Positions 51,060-59,954 are shown, counted from the stretch's first letter. The stretch: 64,000 nt of DNA from an uncultured Polaribacter sp. (GCF_947501385.1 NZ_CANMVP010000014.1:55491-119490), one strand, 5' to 3'. Translations and numbers: made by a program. Notes: a model not told the origin generated them from the letters alone.

Positions 51060-51125
51060 ATCCCTGAATTCAGGGATGCCTATCCCTGAATTCAGGGATA
51101 CTAAAAATATACTGTTTTCAGGGAT
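51060..51125. promoter_or_regulatory. Twin perfect palindromes plus third degenerate site upstream of the response regulator
   Basis: ATCCCTGAATTCAGGGAT occurs at 51060-51077 and again at 51082-51099; the second extends to a 20-bp palindrome. A third site (51108-51125) keeps one arm, TTCAGGGAT, and matches 12 of 18 positions. Centre spacing is 22 bp and then 26 bp, close to whole helical turns. Measured from the probable start near 51160, the centres are at about -92, -70 and -44, and the third touches a TTG (51125-51127) that fits the -33 element. This is the layout of activator or cooperative repressor sites. Confidence 0.7.
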
Positions 51126-51147
51126 TGTGTAGTTTAATTATCTAGTT

Positions 51148-51155
51148 TAAATTTG
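51148..51155 (+). promoter_or_regulatory. Candidate -7 element of the response regulator gene
   Basis: TAAATTTG lies 10 bases before the ATG at 51166, with a TTG 20 bases upstream at 51125-51127 as possible -33 element. Confidence 0.5.
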
Positions 51156-51165
51156 TAGAGTAATA

Positions 51166-51831
51166 ATGAAAAAGAAAATATACGTTCACGTAGCTGATGA
51201 TCACAAGATATTAATTGAAGGAATCATTGCTGTAATAAATACTGACGAAGATATTGAGATTAGAGATTTTTCTTTAACTGGAAAAGAAGTGATTGACTGG
51301 TTTAAAAACAAGGAAAATAAAGCAGATGTTCTAATATTAGATATCACAATGCCTGTTTTAGATGGTTTTGAGGTCTTAAAATATTTTCATGAAAAGAGAT
51401 TAGATCAAAAAGTAATTGTTTTGTCTAGTTATGATGATATTAAAATTGTTCAAGAAGTTCTAAAGTTAGGTGCTAGTGGTTATATTTCTAAAAACAATGC
51501 AGGAGAGCACATTATAAAAGCGATTAAAGCTGTTGCAGGAGGAGAACAATATTTTAGTAATGATATCCAAAATGAGCTGATAAAAGCGTTGTCTGGACAA
51601 AGAGCTAAAAAAGGAGATATGCCAGAAGATTTTTTGTTTGAGACATTAACAGATAATGAAAAGCATGTTTTGAGGTTGGTGGCAAGAGAATTAAGTACAG
51701 GAGAGATTGCAGATAGAATGAATCTGAGTCCACACACTGTAGAATCATATAGAAAGAAATTATTAAAAAAATTAAATGTAAAAAATTCAGTAGGATTAGC
51801 AATGTATGCAGTAAAATATAAATTAGTTTAA
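51166..51831 (+). CDS. LuxR/NarL-family response regulator
   Basis: The 221-residue protein has an N-terminal receiver (1-122) with acidic pocket Asp11/Asp12 and phosphoacceptor Asp59 in VLILDITMPVLDGFEVL, Ser/Thr in IVLSSYDD and Lys in SGYISKNNAG. The C-terminal LuxR helix-turn-helix (about 152-215) contains LTDNEKHVLRLVARELSTGEIADRMNLSP. The histidine kinase gene 0.9 kb downstream is its likely partner. The palindromes directly upstream suggest that it controls its own gene. A TTAA-rich hairpin follows before the lipoprotein gene. Confidence 0.93.
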   Translation: MKKKIYVHVADDHKILIEGIIAVINTDEDIEIRDFSLTGKEVIDWFKNKENKADVLILDITMPVLDGFEVLKYFHEKRLDQKVIVLSSYDDIKIVQEVLKLGASGYISKNNAGEHIIKAIKAVAGGEQYFSNDIQNELIKALSGQRAKKGDMPEDFLFETLTDNEKHVLRLVARELSTGEIADRMNLSPHTVESYRKKLLKKLNVKNSVGLAMYAVKYKLV

Positions 51832-51840
51832 CCTATCCCT

Positions 51841-51891
51841 AAATTTTAAGTTTTAGATATAAAAATCTGTCCCCTAAAAAACTTAAATTTT
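51841..51891 (+). promoter_or_regulatory. AU-rich stem-loop between response regulator and lipoprotein genes
   Basis: AAATTTTAAGTTTTAG (51841-51856) can pair with CTAAAAAACTTAAATTT (51874-51890) with a small bulge, enclosing AGAT/ATCT. It is flanked by CTATCCCT (51833-51840) and CCCCTATCCCCCC (51892-51904), which resemble half of the upstream operator. It could be a partial terminator or processing site that sets lower expression of downstream genes. Confidence 0.35.
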
Positions 51892-52002
51892 CCCCTATCC
51901 CCCCAATTGGTTACTAATATTAAGTATACATTGCTTCTCCTTTTTTAAGACATAACTTCCCCTAGTTAACAATTGAAATTGAACTTTTAAAAATCCATTA
52001 TT

Positions 52003-52719
52003 ATGAAAATTACTAAGTTATTCGCCCTTATCATTACTTCGGCATTTATTTTTTCTTCGTGCTCAAACGATGAAAACTTATTAGCTAATGCAGAATTAAA
52101 AAACTCATTAAAATCTTATAAAGTAAAAAGAGATGCATCTGGTGCCTACTCTATAGACTTAGATTTAGAAGAGAATACAAAATCTGAAAAGATAAAAAAT
52201 TATGAAACCAATACCAATGAGTTTCATTTATATGAATCAGATTTTGCTACAAGCAAAAGACAATCTGAAGAATTACTAATTGATGGGAATCAGTTAAGTG
52301 TTGGTTTTATAGATACAAGAACAAATAGAAATTCTAACATTACTATTAAAGATGATAATATTTCTTTTGCTAAAACAAGTGAGAAAAATGACGAAATGTT
52401 ATCTGAATATAGTATTACCAGTAATGAAGATGGTACCTTTAACCTAGATTTTACAGTAAATAATAAAGTTGCTGTAGATTTTGTGTATAATGAAGATGAT
52501 AGTATTTATGAGATTCATTTAGAAAGCGGAAAATCTAAAGAGACAGTTTTTAATAGAAATTTAATAAAAGAAGATGGAAAAGCTTTAAGAATAGATTTTG
52601 TTAATCATTTTTCAAATAATAATTTACAGAAGGGATATGCTTCTAAAGAAGAAGTTATTAGAAGAAAACCAAGAGTTGCCGTTGATAATGGAGAAAGTGG
52701 AGAAACCACACCTTCATAG
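52003..52719 (+). CDS. Lipoprotein of unknown function in a two-component locus
   Basis: The 238-residue protein has a lipobox (FIFSSC, Cys20). The rest is acidic and strand-rich (YKVKRDASGAYSIDLDLEE, LSVGFIDTRTNRNSNITIKDD, YSITSNEDGTFNLDFTVNN) without a named domain. It lies between the response regulator and its kinase, 21 bp before the latter, so it may be the sensed envelope component or an accessory of the kinase. That role is inferred only from position. No T9SS tail. Confidence 0.7.
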   Translation: MKITKLFALIITSAFIFSSCSNDENLLANAELKNSLKSYKVKRDASGAYSIDLDLEENTKSEKIKNYETNTNEFHLYESDFATSKRQSEELLIDGNQLSVGFIDTRTNRNSNITIKDDNISFAKTSEKNDEMLSEYSITSNEDGTFNLDFTVNNKVAVDFVYNEDDSIYEIHLESGKSKETVFNRNLIKEDGKALRIDFVNHFSNNNLQKGYASKEEVIRRKPRVAVDNGESGETTPS

Positions 52720-52740
52720 AAAATAAAGTCCTAAACACAT

Positions 52741-54531
52741 TTGAAAAATAAAACAAAGTTATTTTTACTCATATTTATTTCTTTTAATTTATACCAATTA
52801 AAAGCAACCCCTAAAAAAAAATATGTTACTGAAGAGGTTTCTAACAATGAAACTTCTTCAGTTTTTATTGTTAAATCTGATTCTATTTTTGAAAAAAAAT
52901 ACAATCTTATATTAGATATTTATAGGAAAGAAAAATATATTGAAGCCTTAAATTTAGCACTCTCTTTATATGATTTTATAAAAGATGATAAATTAATGTA
53001 TGAATCTTATTTAACTAAAACACTTATTGCAGATATTTATGACAAAACTAATAATCATAAAAGAGCTTTGTCGAATTATAAAGAAGCTTTATTATTAATT
53101 AACAATAAAGTTGAAAACAATGATATTAACTATATTAAAAGTAAAGATTTTGCAAAAATATACCTACGAATTGGAAGCTCCTTTCAGAAAAAATTAGCGA
53201 AAGATAGTGCTAAATATTATTTTAAAAAAATTGAAAATCTACCTAGTTTAAATAATGACATATTAAAATATAAGGCTTCTGCATTTACTAATTTATCAGG
53301 ACTTTATGAAATGGATTCTATATATGATAAAGCCATATTATATGCAGAAAAATCAATTAAAATTATTTCTAAGACTAATAATAAGATCGGAGAATCTAAA
53401 GCTAAAATGAATTTAGCGAATATTTATTTATCGTTAAATGATTTTCAGCAATCAAAAGAAATTTATCTAGAAGGAATACAATTAATTAAAAATGACAATA
53501 ATCAAAACGCTGTAAGCTTAAAGGCAGATTTATATTATAATTTAGCATGGGCAATGCGCAATCTAAAAGAATATGAAGCCTATGATTACCAAGAGCTTTC
53601 TTATGAGATAGAAGATGGAATTAGAGATAAAGAAGTTAGAAGAATGGCAGCAGAAATTGCTGCAAAGTATAATATAAAAGATGTAAAAAAAGAAGAAGAA
53701 AATAAGCGACTTAAAAATCAAAGAACTTTTTGGCTTTTTGCGATAGGTAGCCTTGTTATCATTCTTTCATTACTCTATTTTTTGAATTTTTATAAATTAA
53801 AACAAAAAAATCTTCGTTTAAAATTATCTCAAACGCAATTGATACAAAATCAAAATATTGAGAAATTAAAATCAGAATCTCAAACAAGAATTTTAAATGC
53901 TACCATAGATGGTAAAGAATCTGAACGAAAGGAAATCGCAGAAACTTTACATGATAGTGTAAGCGCGTTGTTATCTTCAGCGAACCTCCATCTCATTGCT
54001 ACTAGACAACAGTTTAATGGAAAAACACCCATCGAAATAGATAAAACACAACATATCATTGCAGAAGCTTCTCAAAAAATAAGAGATTTATCGCACACCT
54101 TAGTTTCCTCTGTATTGCTAAAATTTGGTTTGAATTATGCCGTAAATGATATGGCAACAAAATATTCGAATTCTGCCATAAACATAGAAACAAATATTTA
54201 TGGTCTAAGAAGGTATCATCAAAATTTTGAAATTAAAATTTATAATATTATTCAAGAATTTGTAAACAATATTTTAAAACATAGCAAAGCTAAAAATGCA
54301 ATGCTCAAATTGTATGAAGAGCATAATAAAATTTGCTTTGAAATTTCTGATGATGGTATTGGTTTCAATAAAAAGAAAATTTCTGACAAAGATGGTTTGG
54401 GAATCAATCAAATAGATGCTAGAATTCAAATGATGAATGGTAAATTTCAAATAGAATCTATCATCAATTTAGGTACAACAATCTTCGTAGAACTGCCAGT
54501 AGTAGAAAAAGAAACATTTAACCACGTTTAG
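52741..54531 (+). CDS. TPR sensor histidine kinase (HisKA_3 type)
   Basis: The 596-residue kinase starts at TTG 52741, which begins a signal peptide (LFLLIFISFNLYQLKA). Tetratricopeptide repeats fill about 45-290, outside the cytoplasm. One membrane helix lies at 330-351, followed by a coiled coil. The HisKA_3 box ERKEIAETLHDSVSALLSS carries His404. The HATPase domain follows with EFVNNILKHSKAKNA, ISDDGIGFN and GLGINQIDARI. This architecture pairs with LuxR-type response regulators, matching the gene upstream. The last 14 bases overlap the convergent metallophosphoesterase gene. Confidence 0.9.
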   Translation: MKNKTKLFLLIFISFNLYQLKATPKKKYVTEEVSNNETSSVFIVKSDSIFEKKYNLILDIYRKEKYIEALNLALSLYDFIKDDKLMYESYLTKTLIADIYDKTNNHKRALSNYKEALLLINNKVENNDINYIKSKDFAKIYLRIGSSFQKKLAKDSAKYYFKKIENLPSLNNDILKYKASAFTNLSGLYEMDSIYDKAILYAEKSIKIISKTNNKIGESKAKMNLANIYLSLNDFQQSKEIYLEGIQLIKNDNNQNAVSLKADLYYNLAWAMRNLKEYEAYDYQELSYEIEDGIRDKEVRRMAAEIAAKYNIKDVKKEEENKRLKNQRTFWLFAIGSLVIILSLLYFLNFYKLKQKNLRLKLSQTQLIQNQNIEKLKSESQTRILNATIDGKESERKEIAETLHDSVSALLSSANLHLIATRQQFNGKTPIEIDKTQHIIAEASQKIRDLSHTLVSSVLLKFGLNYAVNDMATKYSNSAINIETNIYGLRRYHQNFEIKIYNIIQEFVNNILKHSKAKNAMLKLYEEHNKICFEISDDGIGFNKKKISDKDGLGINQIDARIQMMNGKFQIESIINLGTTIFVELPVVEKETFNHV

Positions 54532-55015
54532 CCAATTCTATAATTTCTAAATTTTTAATCTCTCCATTTTCTAAACAAAATCGAAGCATGGTTCTTATTT
54601 TATGAAAACCATGGTTTCCTGCGGCTCCAGGGTTTAAATGTAATAAGTTTAATGTTTTATCATATTGTACTTTTAAAATATGAGAATGCCCAGCAATAAA
54701 GATTTTTGGTGGATTTTTCTGAATTTCCTCTCGTATTCTTTGGTTGTATCTATTAGGATATCCACCAATATGAGTCATCCAAACAGGTACTTTTTCGACT
54801 TCAAATTTTAAATCTAAAGGAAATTCAGACCGTGCATCCTTATCATCAATATTACCAAAAACAGCTCTTAAAGGTTTTAGTTTTTGTATGGTGTCAGTCA
54901 CATTTAAGTTTCCAATATCTCCTGCATGCCAAACTTCATCAGCTTGTTTTACAAACTTTAAAATTTGTGCATCTATATAACTATGGGTGTCAGATAGTAG
55001 TAGTATTTTCTTCAT
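54518..55015 (-). CDS. YfcE/MJ0936-type metallophosphoesterase
   Basis: The 165-residue calcineurin-like phosphoesterase has the usual metal-binding motifs in order: LLLSDTHSYID (Asp8, His10), VWHAGDIGN, AVFGNIDD, VWMTHIGGYP and IFIAGHSHI. Relatives act on phosphodiesters or cyclic nucleotides in vitro; the natural substrate is unknown. A -7 element (TATTTTTG, minus, 55053-55060) lies upstream. Confidence 0.9.
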   Translation of the reverse strand: MKKILLLSDTHSYIDAQILKFVKQADEVWHAGDIGNLNVTDTIQKLKPLRAVFGNIDDKDARSEFPLDLKFEVEKVPVWMTHIGGYPNRYNQRIREEIQKNPPKIFIAGHSHILKVQYDKTLNLLHLNPGAAGNHGFHKIRTMLRFCLENGEIKNLEIIELAKRG

Positions 55016-55052
55016 GTAAAAAACTAAGAAAAGTTTAACGCTCTTAGAAGAT

Positions 55053-55060
55053 CAAAAATA
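55053..55060 (-). promoter_or_regulatory. Candidate -7 element of the metallophosphoesterase gene
   Basis: The minus strand reads TATTTTTG, 37 bases before the ATG at 55015. Confidence 0.35.
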
Positions 55061-55081
55061 CTAATAACAAAATAAATTCCG

Positions 55082-55089
55082 TAATTTTG
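55082..55089 (+). promoter_or_regulatory. Candidate -7 element of truA
   Basis: TAATTTTG lies 22 bases before the TTG start at 55112. Confidence 0.45.
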
Positions 55090-55111
55090 ATGACTCCAAA
55101 AAACAACTTTC

Positions 55112-55837
55112 TTGAGATATTTTATAGAACTTTCTTATAACGGAAAAAATTACCATGGTTGGCAAATTCAGCCAGATGTTATTTCTGTTCAGGAAGAATT
55201 AAATAATGCTTTAAGTACAGTATTACAAGATAATATTGAAGTTGTTGGTGCAGGTAGAACAGATACAGGTGTGCATGCTTCACAAATGTTTGCGCATGTT
55301 GATGTAGAAAATTCTATTAACGGAGATATTGTACATAAATTGAATTCTATTTTACCAAATGATATTACCGTTTATAAGGTTTTCTTAGTAAATAATGAAA
55401 AACATGCAAGATTTAATGCGGAAACTAGAACCTACGAATACAGGATTTGGTTAGGCAGAAATCCTTTTTTATTAGATTTCTCATGGCAAATTCATTCACA
55501 AGTACCTAATGTTGCTAAAATGAATGAAGCAGCAACTATTTTATTAGAATACACAGATTTTCAAACATTTTCTAAAGTAAAAACAGATGTGCATACTTTT
55601 AATTGTAATGTAACCGAAGCTTTTTGGAAACAAGAAGGAGACTTATTAATATTCCATATTTCAGCAAATAGATTTCTAAGAAATATGGTGAGAGCAATTG
55701 TTGGTACCTTAGTAGATGTTGGTTTAGGAAAAATTACTATAGCGGATTTTAGACAAATCATAGAAAGTAAAAATAGAAGCAATGCAGGATTGTCTGTTCC
55801 TGCAAAAGGATTATTTTTAACACAAATAAAATATTAA
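55112..55837 (+). CDS. truA: tRNA pseudouridine(38-40) synthase
   Basis: TruA makes pseudouridine in the anticodon arm of tRNAs. The 241-residue protein opens with MRYFIELSYNGKNYHGWQIQ, has the catalytic Asp51 in VGAGRTDTGVHA, and later HARFNAETRTYEYRI and FHISANRFLRNMVRAIVGTL. All are diagnostic. The start is TTG 55112, fixed by the conserved opening residues. It ends 3 bp before the ABC exporter gene. Confidence 0.97.
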   Translation: MRYFIELSYNGKNYHGWQIQPDVISVQEELNNALSTVLQDNIEVVGAGRTDTGVHASQMFAHVDVENSINGDIVHKLNSILPNDITVYKVFLVNNEKHARFNAETRTYEYRIWLGRNPFLLDFSWQIHSQVPNVAKMNEAATILLEYTDFQTFSKVKTDVHTFNCNVTEAFWKQEGDLLIFHISANRFLRNMVRAIVGTLVDVGLGKITIADFRQIIESKNRSNAGLSVPAKGLFLTQIKY

Positions 55838-55840
55838 GTT

Positions 55841-57607
55841 TTGGCAAATAAAACAGGAAATGCTTTTGATATGGATATCTTTTTAAGACTCATGAGTTTT
55901 GCAAAAAGATATAAGCTTAATTTTTTTATAGCAGCAACTTCAACTATCCTTTTAGCAGGCGTAGCTTTGTTAACACCTATTATTTTAAAAGAAACTGTAG
56001 ACGTATACATTACAAATAAAGATACGCAGGGCTTAATAAATAGCGTTTTATTAATGTTTGGAGTTTTAATGATAGAAGTTCTTTTAAGATTCACCTTTAT
56101 TTATTTTGCCAATTGGGTTGGTCAACATATTATTAGAGATATTAGAGCAAAAATTTTTAGACATATTTTACAATTTAGAATGTCTTATTTTGATAAGAAT
56201 TCTGTTGGTAGATTGGTCACAAGAGTTGTTTCAGATATAGAAACCATTGCAGCTTTCTTTAGCAGTGGTGTTTTTACAATTGTAAGTGATGTTTTACAAA
56301 TGTTTGCAGTTATTATTGTAATGTTTGTAATCAATTGGAAGTTAGCCTTCATAGCCATCGCAGTTCTACCAATACTATTATATGCAACCAAAGTTTTTCA
56401 AAAAGCCATAAAAGCAACTTTTCAAGAGGTAAGAAATCAGGTTGCTAACTTAAACGGGTTTGTTCAAGAAAGAGTCACAGGAATGAAAATTGTGCAACTT
56501 TTTAATAGAGAAAAAATTGAATATGACAACTTTAAAGAAATCAATAACAAACACAAACAAGCGTATATAAAAACAATTTGGTATTTCTCTATTTTCTTTC
56601 CAATAGCAGAAATTTTATCGTCAATTGGTATTGGTTTAATTGTTTGGTTTGGGAGTAAACAAGTTATTGGTGGCGCAGTTCCTGGACCTGGAACGGTCAT
56701 GGCATTTGTACAAATGGCACAAATGTTATTTAGACCCTTAAGACAAATTGCAGACAAATTTAATCAATTGCAAATGGGAATTGTTTCTGGAGAACGTGTT
56801 TTTAAAATTATTGATACAGAAAGCGCTATTTCTAAAAACGGAACTATGAAAGCAGAAAAGCTTCAAGGAAATATTCATTTTAAAGAGGTAAGATTTAGTT
56901 ATGTAGCAGATGAAGAAGTTTTAAAAGGAATTAATTTAAACGTTAAAAGCGGACAAACGGTTGCAATTGTTGGCGCAACAGGTGCAGGAAAATCTACGAT
57001 TATAAATTTGATAAATCGTTTTTATGAAATTGATAGTGGCACTATTTCTGTTGATGGAATTGCTATTGATGCCTACGAACTAGAAAGTTTAAGGAATCAA
57101 GTGGCTATTGTTTTACAAGATGTTTTCTTATTTTCAGATTCAATATTGAATAATATTACGCTAAAAAATAAAAATATTACAAAAAAAGAGGTTTTAGATG
57201 CAGCAAAACAAATTGGAATTCATGATTTTATAATGACACTTCCTGGAGGTTATGATTATAACGTAAAAGAACGTGGAGCGATGCTTTCTTCGGGGCAAAG
57301 ACAATTGATTGCTTTTTTAAGAGCTTATGTGAGTAAGCCAAGTATTTTAATTTTAGATGAAGCTACTTCTTCAGTAGATGCACATGCAGAGCAAATGATA
57401 CAATATGCTACAGAAACCATTACAAAAGATAGAACATCGATTGTAATTGCCCATAGATTAGCAACCATTAAACAAGCAGATAAAATTATTGTGATGGATA
57501 AAGGTTTAATTGTTGAAGAAGGAACGCATACAGAATTGTTAGAAAAAGAAAACGGATACTACAAAAACTTATATGACAAACAGTTTAGTTTAGATATGGC
57601 TTCATAA
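55841..57607 (+). CDS. MsbA-like ABC exporter (fused membrane and ATPase domains)
   Basis: The 588-residue half transporter has an ABC type 1 membrane domain (about 20-320, six helices) and an ATPase domain (about 345-585). The latter shows Walker A GATGAGKST, Q-loop VLQDVFLF, signature LSSGQRQLI, Walker B ILILDEATSS and the H-loop IVIAHRLAT. It acts as a dimer in the inner membrane; lipid A, lipids or drugs are possible cargoes. It begins at TTG 55841, 3 bp after truA. Its stop is only 3 bp from that of the convergent cdaA, leaving no room for a terminator. Confidence 0.92.
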   Translation: MANKTGNAFDMDIFLRLMSFAKRYKLNFFIAATSTILLAGVALLTPIILKETVDVYITNKDTQGLINSVLLMFGVLMIEVLLRFTFIYFANWVGQHIIRDIRAKIFRHILQFRMSYFDKNSVGRLVTRVVSDIETIAAFFSSGVFTIVSDVLQMFAVIIVMFVINWKLAFIAIAVLPILLYATKVFQKAIKATFQEVRNQVANLNGFVQERVTGMKIVQLFNREKIEYDNFKEINNKHKQAYIKTIWYFSIFFPIAEILSSIGIGLIVWFGSKQVIGGAVPGPGTVMAFVQMAQMLFRPLRQIADKFNQLQMGIVSGERVFKIIDTESAISKNGTMKAEKLQGNIHFKEVRFSYVADEEVLKGINLNVKSGQTVAIVGATGAGKSTIINLINRFYEIDSGTISVDGIAIDAYELESLRNQVAIVLQDVFLFSDSILNNITLKNKNITKKEVLDAAKQIGIHDFIMTLPGGYDYNVKERGAMLSSGQRQLIAFLRAYVSKPSILILDEATSSVDAHAEQMIQYATETITKDRTSIVIAHRLATIKQADKIIVMDKGLIVEEGTHTELLEKENGYYKNLYDKQFSLDMAS

Positions 57608-57610
57608 GAA

Positions 57611-58387
57611 TTACATTAAATCTTTTCTTAACTTCTCATTCAGTTCCTCAAAGTCTTGGTAGAGTTCAAAACCACCGTCCTTTATATAAGAAATTTCACC
57701 AGTTTCTTCAGAAACTAACAAACAAACAGCGTCTGTTTTTTCAGAAACACCAATAGCCGCTCTGTGTCTTAGTCCAAATCTTGCTGGAATTTTTGTGCTG
57801 TCTGAAATTGGCAGAACAACTCTAGTAGCTACAATATAATTATCTCTAATAATTAAAGCACCATCATGCAAAGGACTATTTTTATAAAAAATACTTTGTA
57901 AAATAGCCTCATTTATTTGAGCATTCATAGTATCTCCGTTACTTATTAAAAAATCTAAATTATTTGTTCTTTCAATAACAATTAAAGCCCCTGTTTTTGT
58001 TTTCGACATTTTTCTACAGGCCTCTAAAATAGTTTCCGTATCTATTTCTGAACTTATTTCTGTCTGTAAAAATTTAAGCTGTTTTAAAAAACTACGTTTG
58101 TTGGTGAAATTTGTAGTACCAATCATCAATAGAAATTTTCGAATCTCTTGCTGAAATACAATAATTAAGGCAATAACACCACCAGAAAGTAAATAGCCTA
58201 AAATTCCACTCAGCATTTCCATCTTTAAGGCTTGTGTAATTTTCCAGATGAAGAAAATAAAAGCAATACCAATCACAATATTGATGGCAACAGTTCCTTT
58301 TAAAAGTTTATAAATATAATAGAGAAGTATTGCTACTAACAAAATATCTAAAATATCTAACAAGGAAAATTCAATAAAATCGAACAT
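57611..58387 (-). CDS. cdaA: Diadenylate cyclase CdaA
   Basis: CdaA makes cyclic di-AMP from two ATP. The 258-residue protein has three N-terminal membrane helices (about 10-80) and a DAC domain with SPLHDGALIIRDN and PARFGLRHRAAIGVSE, the DGA and RHR motifs needed for catalysis. It is the last gene of the LOG - folP - cdaA operon, starting 33 bp after folP. No GlmM or CdaR partner lies alongside, unlike in Firmicutes. Confidence 0.95.
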   Translation of the reverse strand: MFDFIEFSLLDILDILLVAILLYYIYKLLKGTVAINIVIGIAFIFFIWKITQALKMEMLSGILGYLLSGGVIALIIVFQQEIRKFLLMIGTTNFTNKRSFLKQLKFLQTEISSEIDTETILEACRKMSKTKTGALIVIERTNNLDFLISNGDTMNAQINEAILQSIFYKNSPLHDGALIIRDNYIVATRVVLPISDSTKIPARFGLRHRAAIGVSEKTDAVCLLVSEETGEISYIKDGGFELYQDFEELNEKLRKDLM

Positions 58388-58420
58388 AGAAACTTGGTGA
58401 TTTTAGGCTAAAATACAAAA

Positions 58421-59242
58421 TTACTTTAGTTGCTCCACAATTTTTACAGCTTGCATAGCTTCTTTTACGTCATGCACGCGTAAAATATGTGCACCGTTTA
58501 AAAGTGCAATGGTATTTGCAGAAGTAGTTGCATTTAAAGCTTCTTTTGCAGAAATATCCAAGGTTTTATACAACATCGATTTTCGGGAAATTCCCGCTAA
58601 AATTGGCGTGTCTAAACTTTTAAAAAGTGCTAAATTTTTTAAAAGTTCAAAATTATGAGCACTTGTTTTTCCGAAACCAAAACCAACATCTATAATCACA
58701 TCGTTGAGTTTTAGTTGATGTAATTTATAAATTTGTGCTGCAAAAAAAGAAATAATTTCTTTGGTAACATCTTTATAAACAGGGTTTTTTTGCATGTTTT
58801 GTGGCGTTCCTAACATGTGCATTAAAATATAAGGAACTTGCAAATCAGCCACAGTTTCAAACATTTTTGCGTCCATTTTTCCGCCAGAAACATCATTGAT
58901 AATTGCAGCACCAATTGCGATGGTTTTTTTGGCGACTTTACTTCTAAAAGTATCTACAGAAATAATAATTTCAGGAAACTTTTTGAGTAATAAGTCAATT
59001 ACAGGTAGTATTCTCTGTAATTCTAATGCTTCAGAAATATGAGCTGCACCAGGTCTCGAAGAATAGGCACCAACGTCTATAAATGTTGCGCCTTCTAACA
59101 GCATTTTTTCAGTTTGATGTAGAATTTCAGCTTCATTTTTATATTTTCCACCGTCAAAAAAAGAATCTGGCGTTATATTTAAAATTCCCATCACTTTTGG
59201 TGATGATAAATCTACTAAATTTCCCTTACAATTTATGGTCAT
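58421..59242 (-). CDS. folP: Dihydropteroate synthase
   Basis: FolP condenses p-aminobenzoate with dihydropterin pyrophosphate in folate synthesis. The 273-residue TIM barrel has MGILNITPDSFFDGG near 18, IDVGAYSSRPGA near 55, SVDTFRSKVA near 95, INDVSGG near 115, ILMHMLGTPQNMQ near 140 and VGFGFGKTSAHNFELL near 185. Each is an expected block. The usual GAxSTRPGA loop reads GAYSSRPGA here. The start lies one base after the LOG gene stop. Confidence 0.95.
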   Translation of the reverse strand: MTINCKGNLVDLSSPKVMGILNITPDSFFDGGKYKNEAEILHQTEKMLLEGATFIDVGAYSSRPGAAHISEALELQRILPVIDLLLKKFPEIIISVDTFRSKVAKKTIAIGAAIINDVSGGKMDAKMFETVADLQVPYILMHMLGTPQNMQKNPVYKDVTKEIISFFAAQIYKLHQLKLNDVIIDVGFGFGKTSAHNFELLKNLALFKSLDTPILAGISRKSMLYKTLDISAKEALNATTSANTIALLNGAHILRVHDVKEAMQAVKIVEQLK

Positions 59243-59243
59243 T

Positions 59244-59825
59244 TTAAGATACTACTTTATGAATTACATGACTAATTTCTGGTGCTTTGTAATTGTTCAT
59301 TTTATACATTAATTCCGCTACAGAATCTGCAACCAATAACATGGCTCTATTGGTTAGTTTTAAATAGCCTTCTTCTACCATTGTATCTAGTTGTAACAAC
59401 GTCGCATCAAAAAAACCATTGACATTTAAAAGTCCTACAGGTTTTTGTTCAATGTGCAATTGTCCTAGAGTAAGTGCTTCAAAAAGTTCATCTAAGGTAC
59501 CAAAACCTCCAGGAAGTGTAATATAGCCATCAATTAATTTGCTCATAATTATTTTGCGCTCACTCATGTTTTTGCAAACAATCATTTCTTCAACTTCAGC
59601 ATGTACAACTTCTTCTTTTTCTAATAATTTCGGAATAACACCAATAACTTCTCCATTGTGCGCTAGAATGGTATCAGCTAAAATCCCCATCATTCCAATC
59701 TTTCCGCCACCATACACCAAACCTATTTTGTTTTGTACAAAATAATTCCCTAATTCAGCAGCAGCTTCTTTGTAAATAGGATTAAAACCCAAACTAGAAC
59801 CACAAAAAACGACAATTCGATTCAT
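59244..59825 (-). CDS. LOG-family nucleoside monophosphate glycosidase-like protein (TIGR00730)
   Basis: The 193-residue Rossmann-fold protein carries VFCGSSLGFNP, GLVYGGGKIGMMG and the LOG signature ITLPGGFGTLDELFEALT. LOG enzymes cleave ribose 5-phosphate from cytokinin-type or other nucleotides; in bacteria many are general nucleotide glycosidases. First gene of the operon with folP and cdaA, divergent from the DUF1599 gene. Confidence 0.92.
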   Translation of the reverse strand: MNRIVVFCGSSLGFNPIYKEAAAELGNYFVQNKIGLVYGGGKIGMMGILADTILAHNGEVIGVIPKLLEKEEVVHAEVEEMIVCKNMSERKIIMSKLIDGYITLPGGFGTLDELFEALTLGQLHIEQKPVGLLNVNGFFDATLLQLDTMVEEGYLKLTNRAMLLVADSVAELMYKMNNYKAPEISHVIHKVVS

Positions 59826-59925
59826 TTATGAATGTTTAAATTATTCCTGAAAATTCTCTCTGTAAAAGTTCATGATACGTTGATAAATTCATGGTAAAAA
59901 TAAATGAAATGCTTTTAAGATTTAC

Positions 59926-59933
59926 TACATTTG
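59926..59933 (+). promoter_or_regulatory. Candidate -7 element of the DUF1599 gene
   Basis: TACATTTG lies 21 bases before the ATG at 59955 and overlaps an upstream in-frame TTG at 59931, ruling that out as start. Confidence 0.5.
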
Positions 59934-59954
59934 GAAAAATACTTTTTTACAAAA

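Noticed and set aside
51060..51099. Two identical repeats considered as a minimal CRISPR array
   Set aside because: Only two copies, perfectly palindromic, with a 4-bp separation and no cas genes; operator sites fit better.
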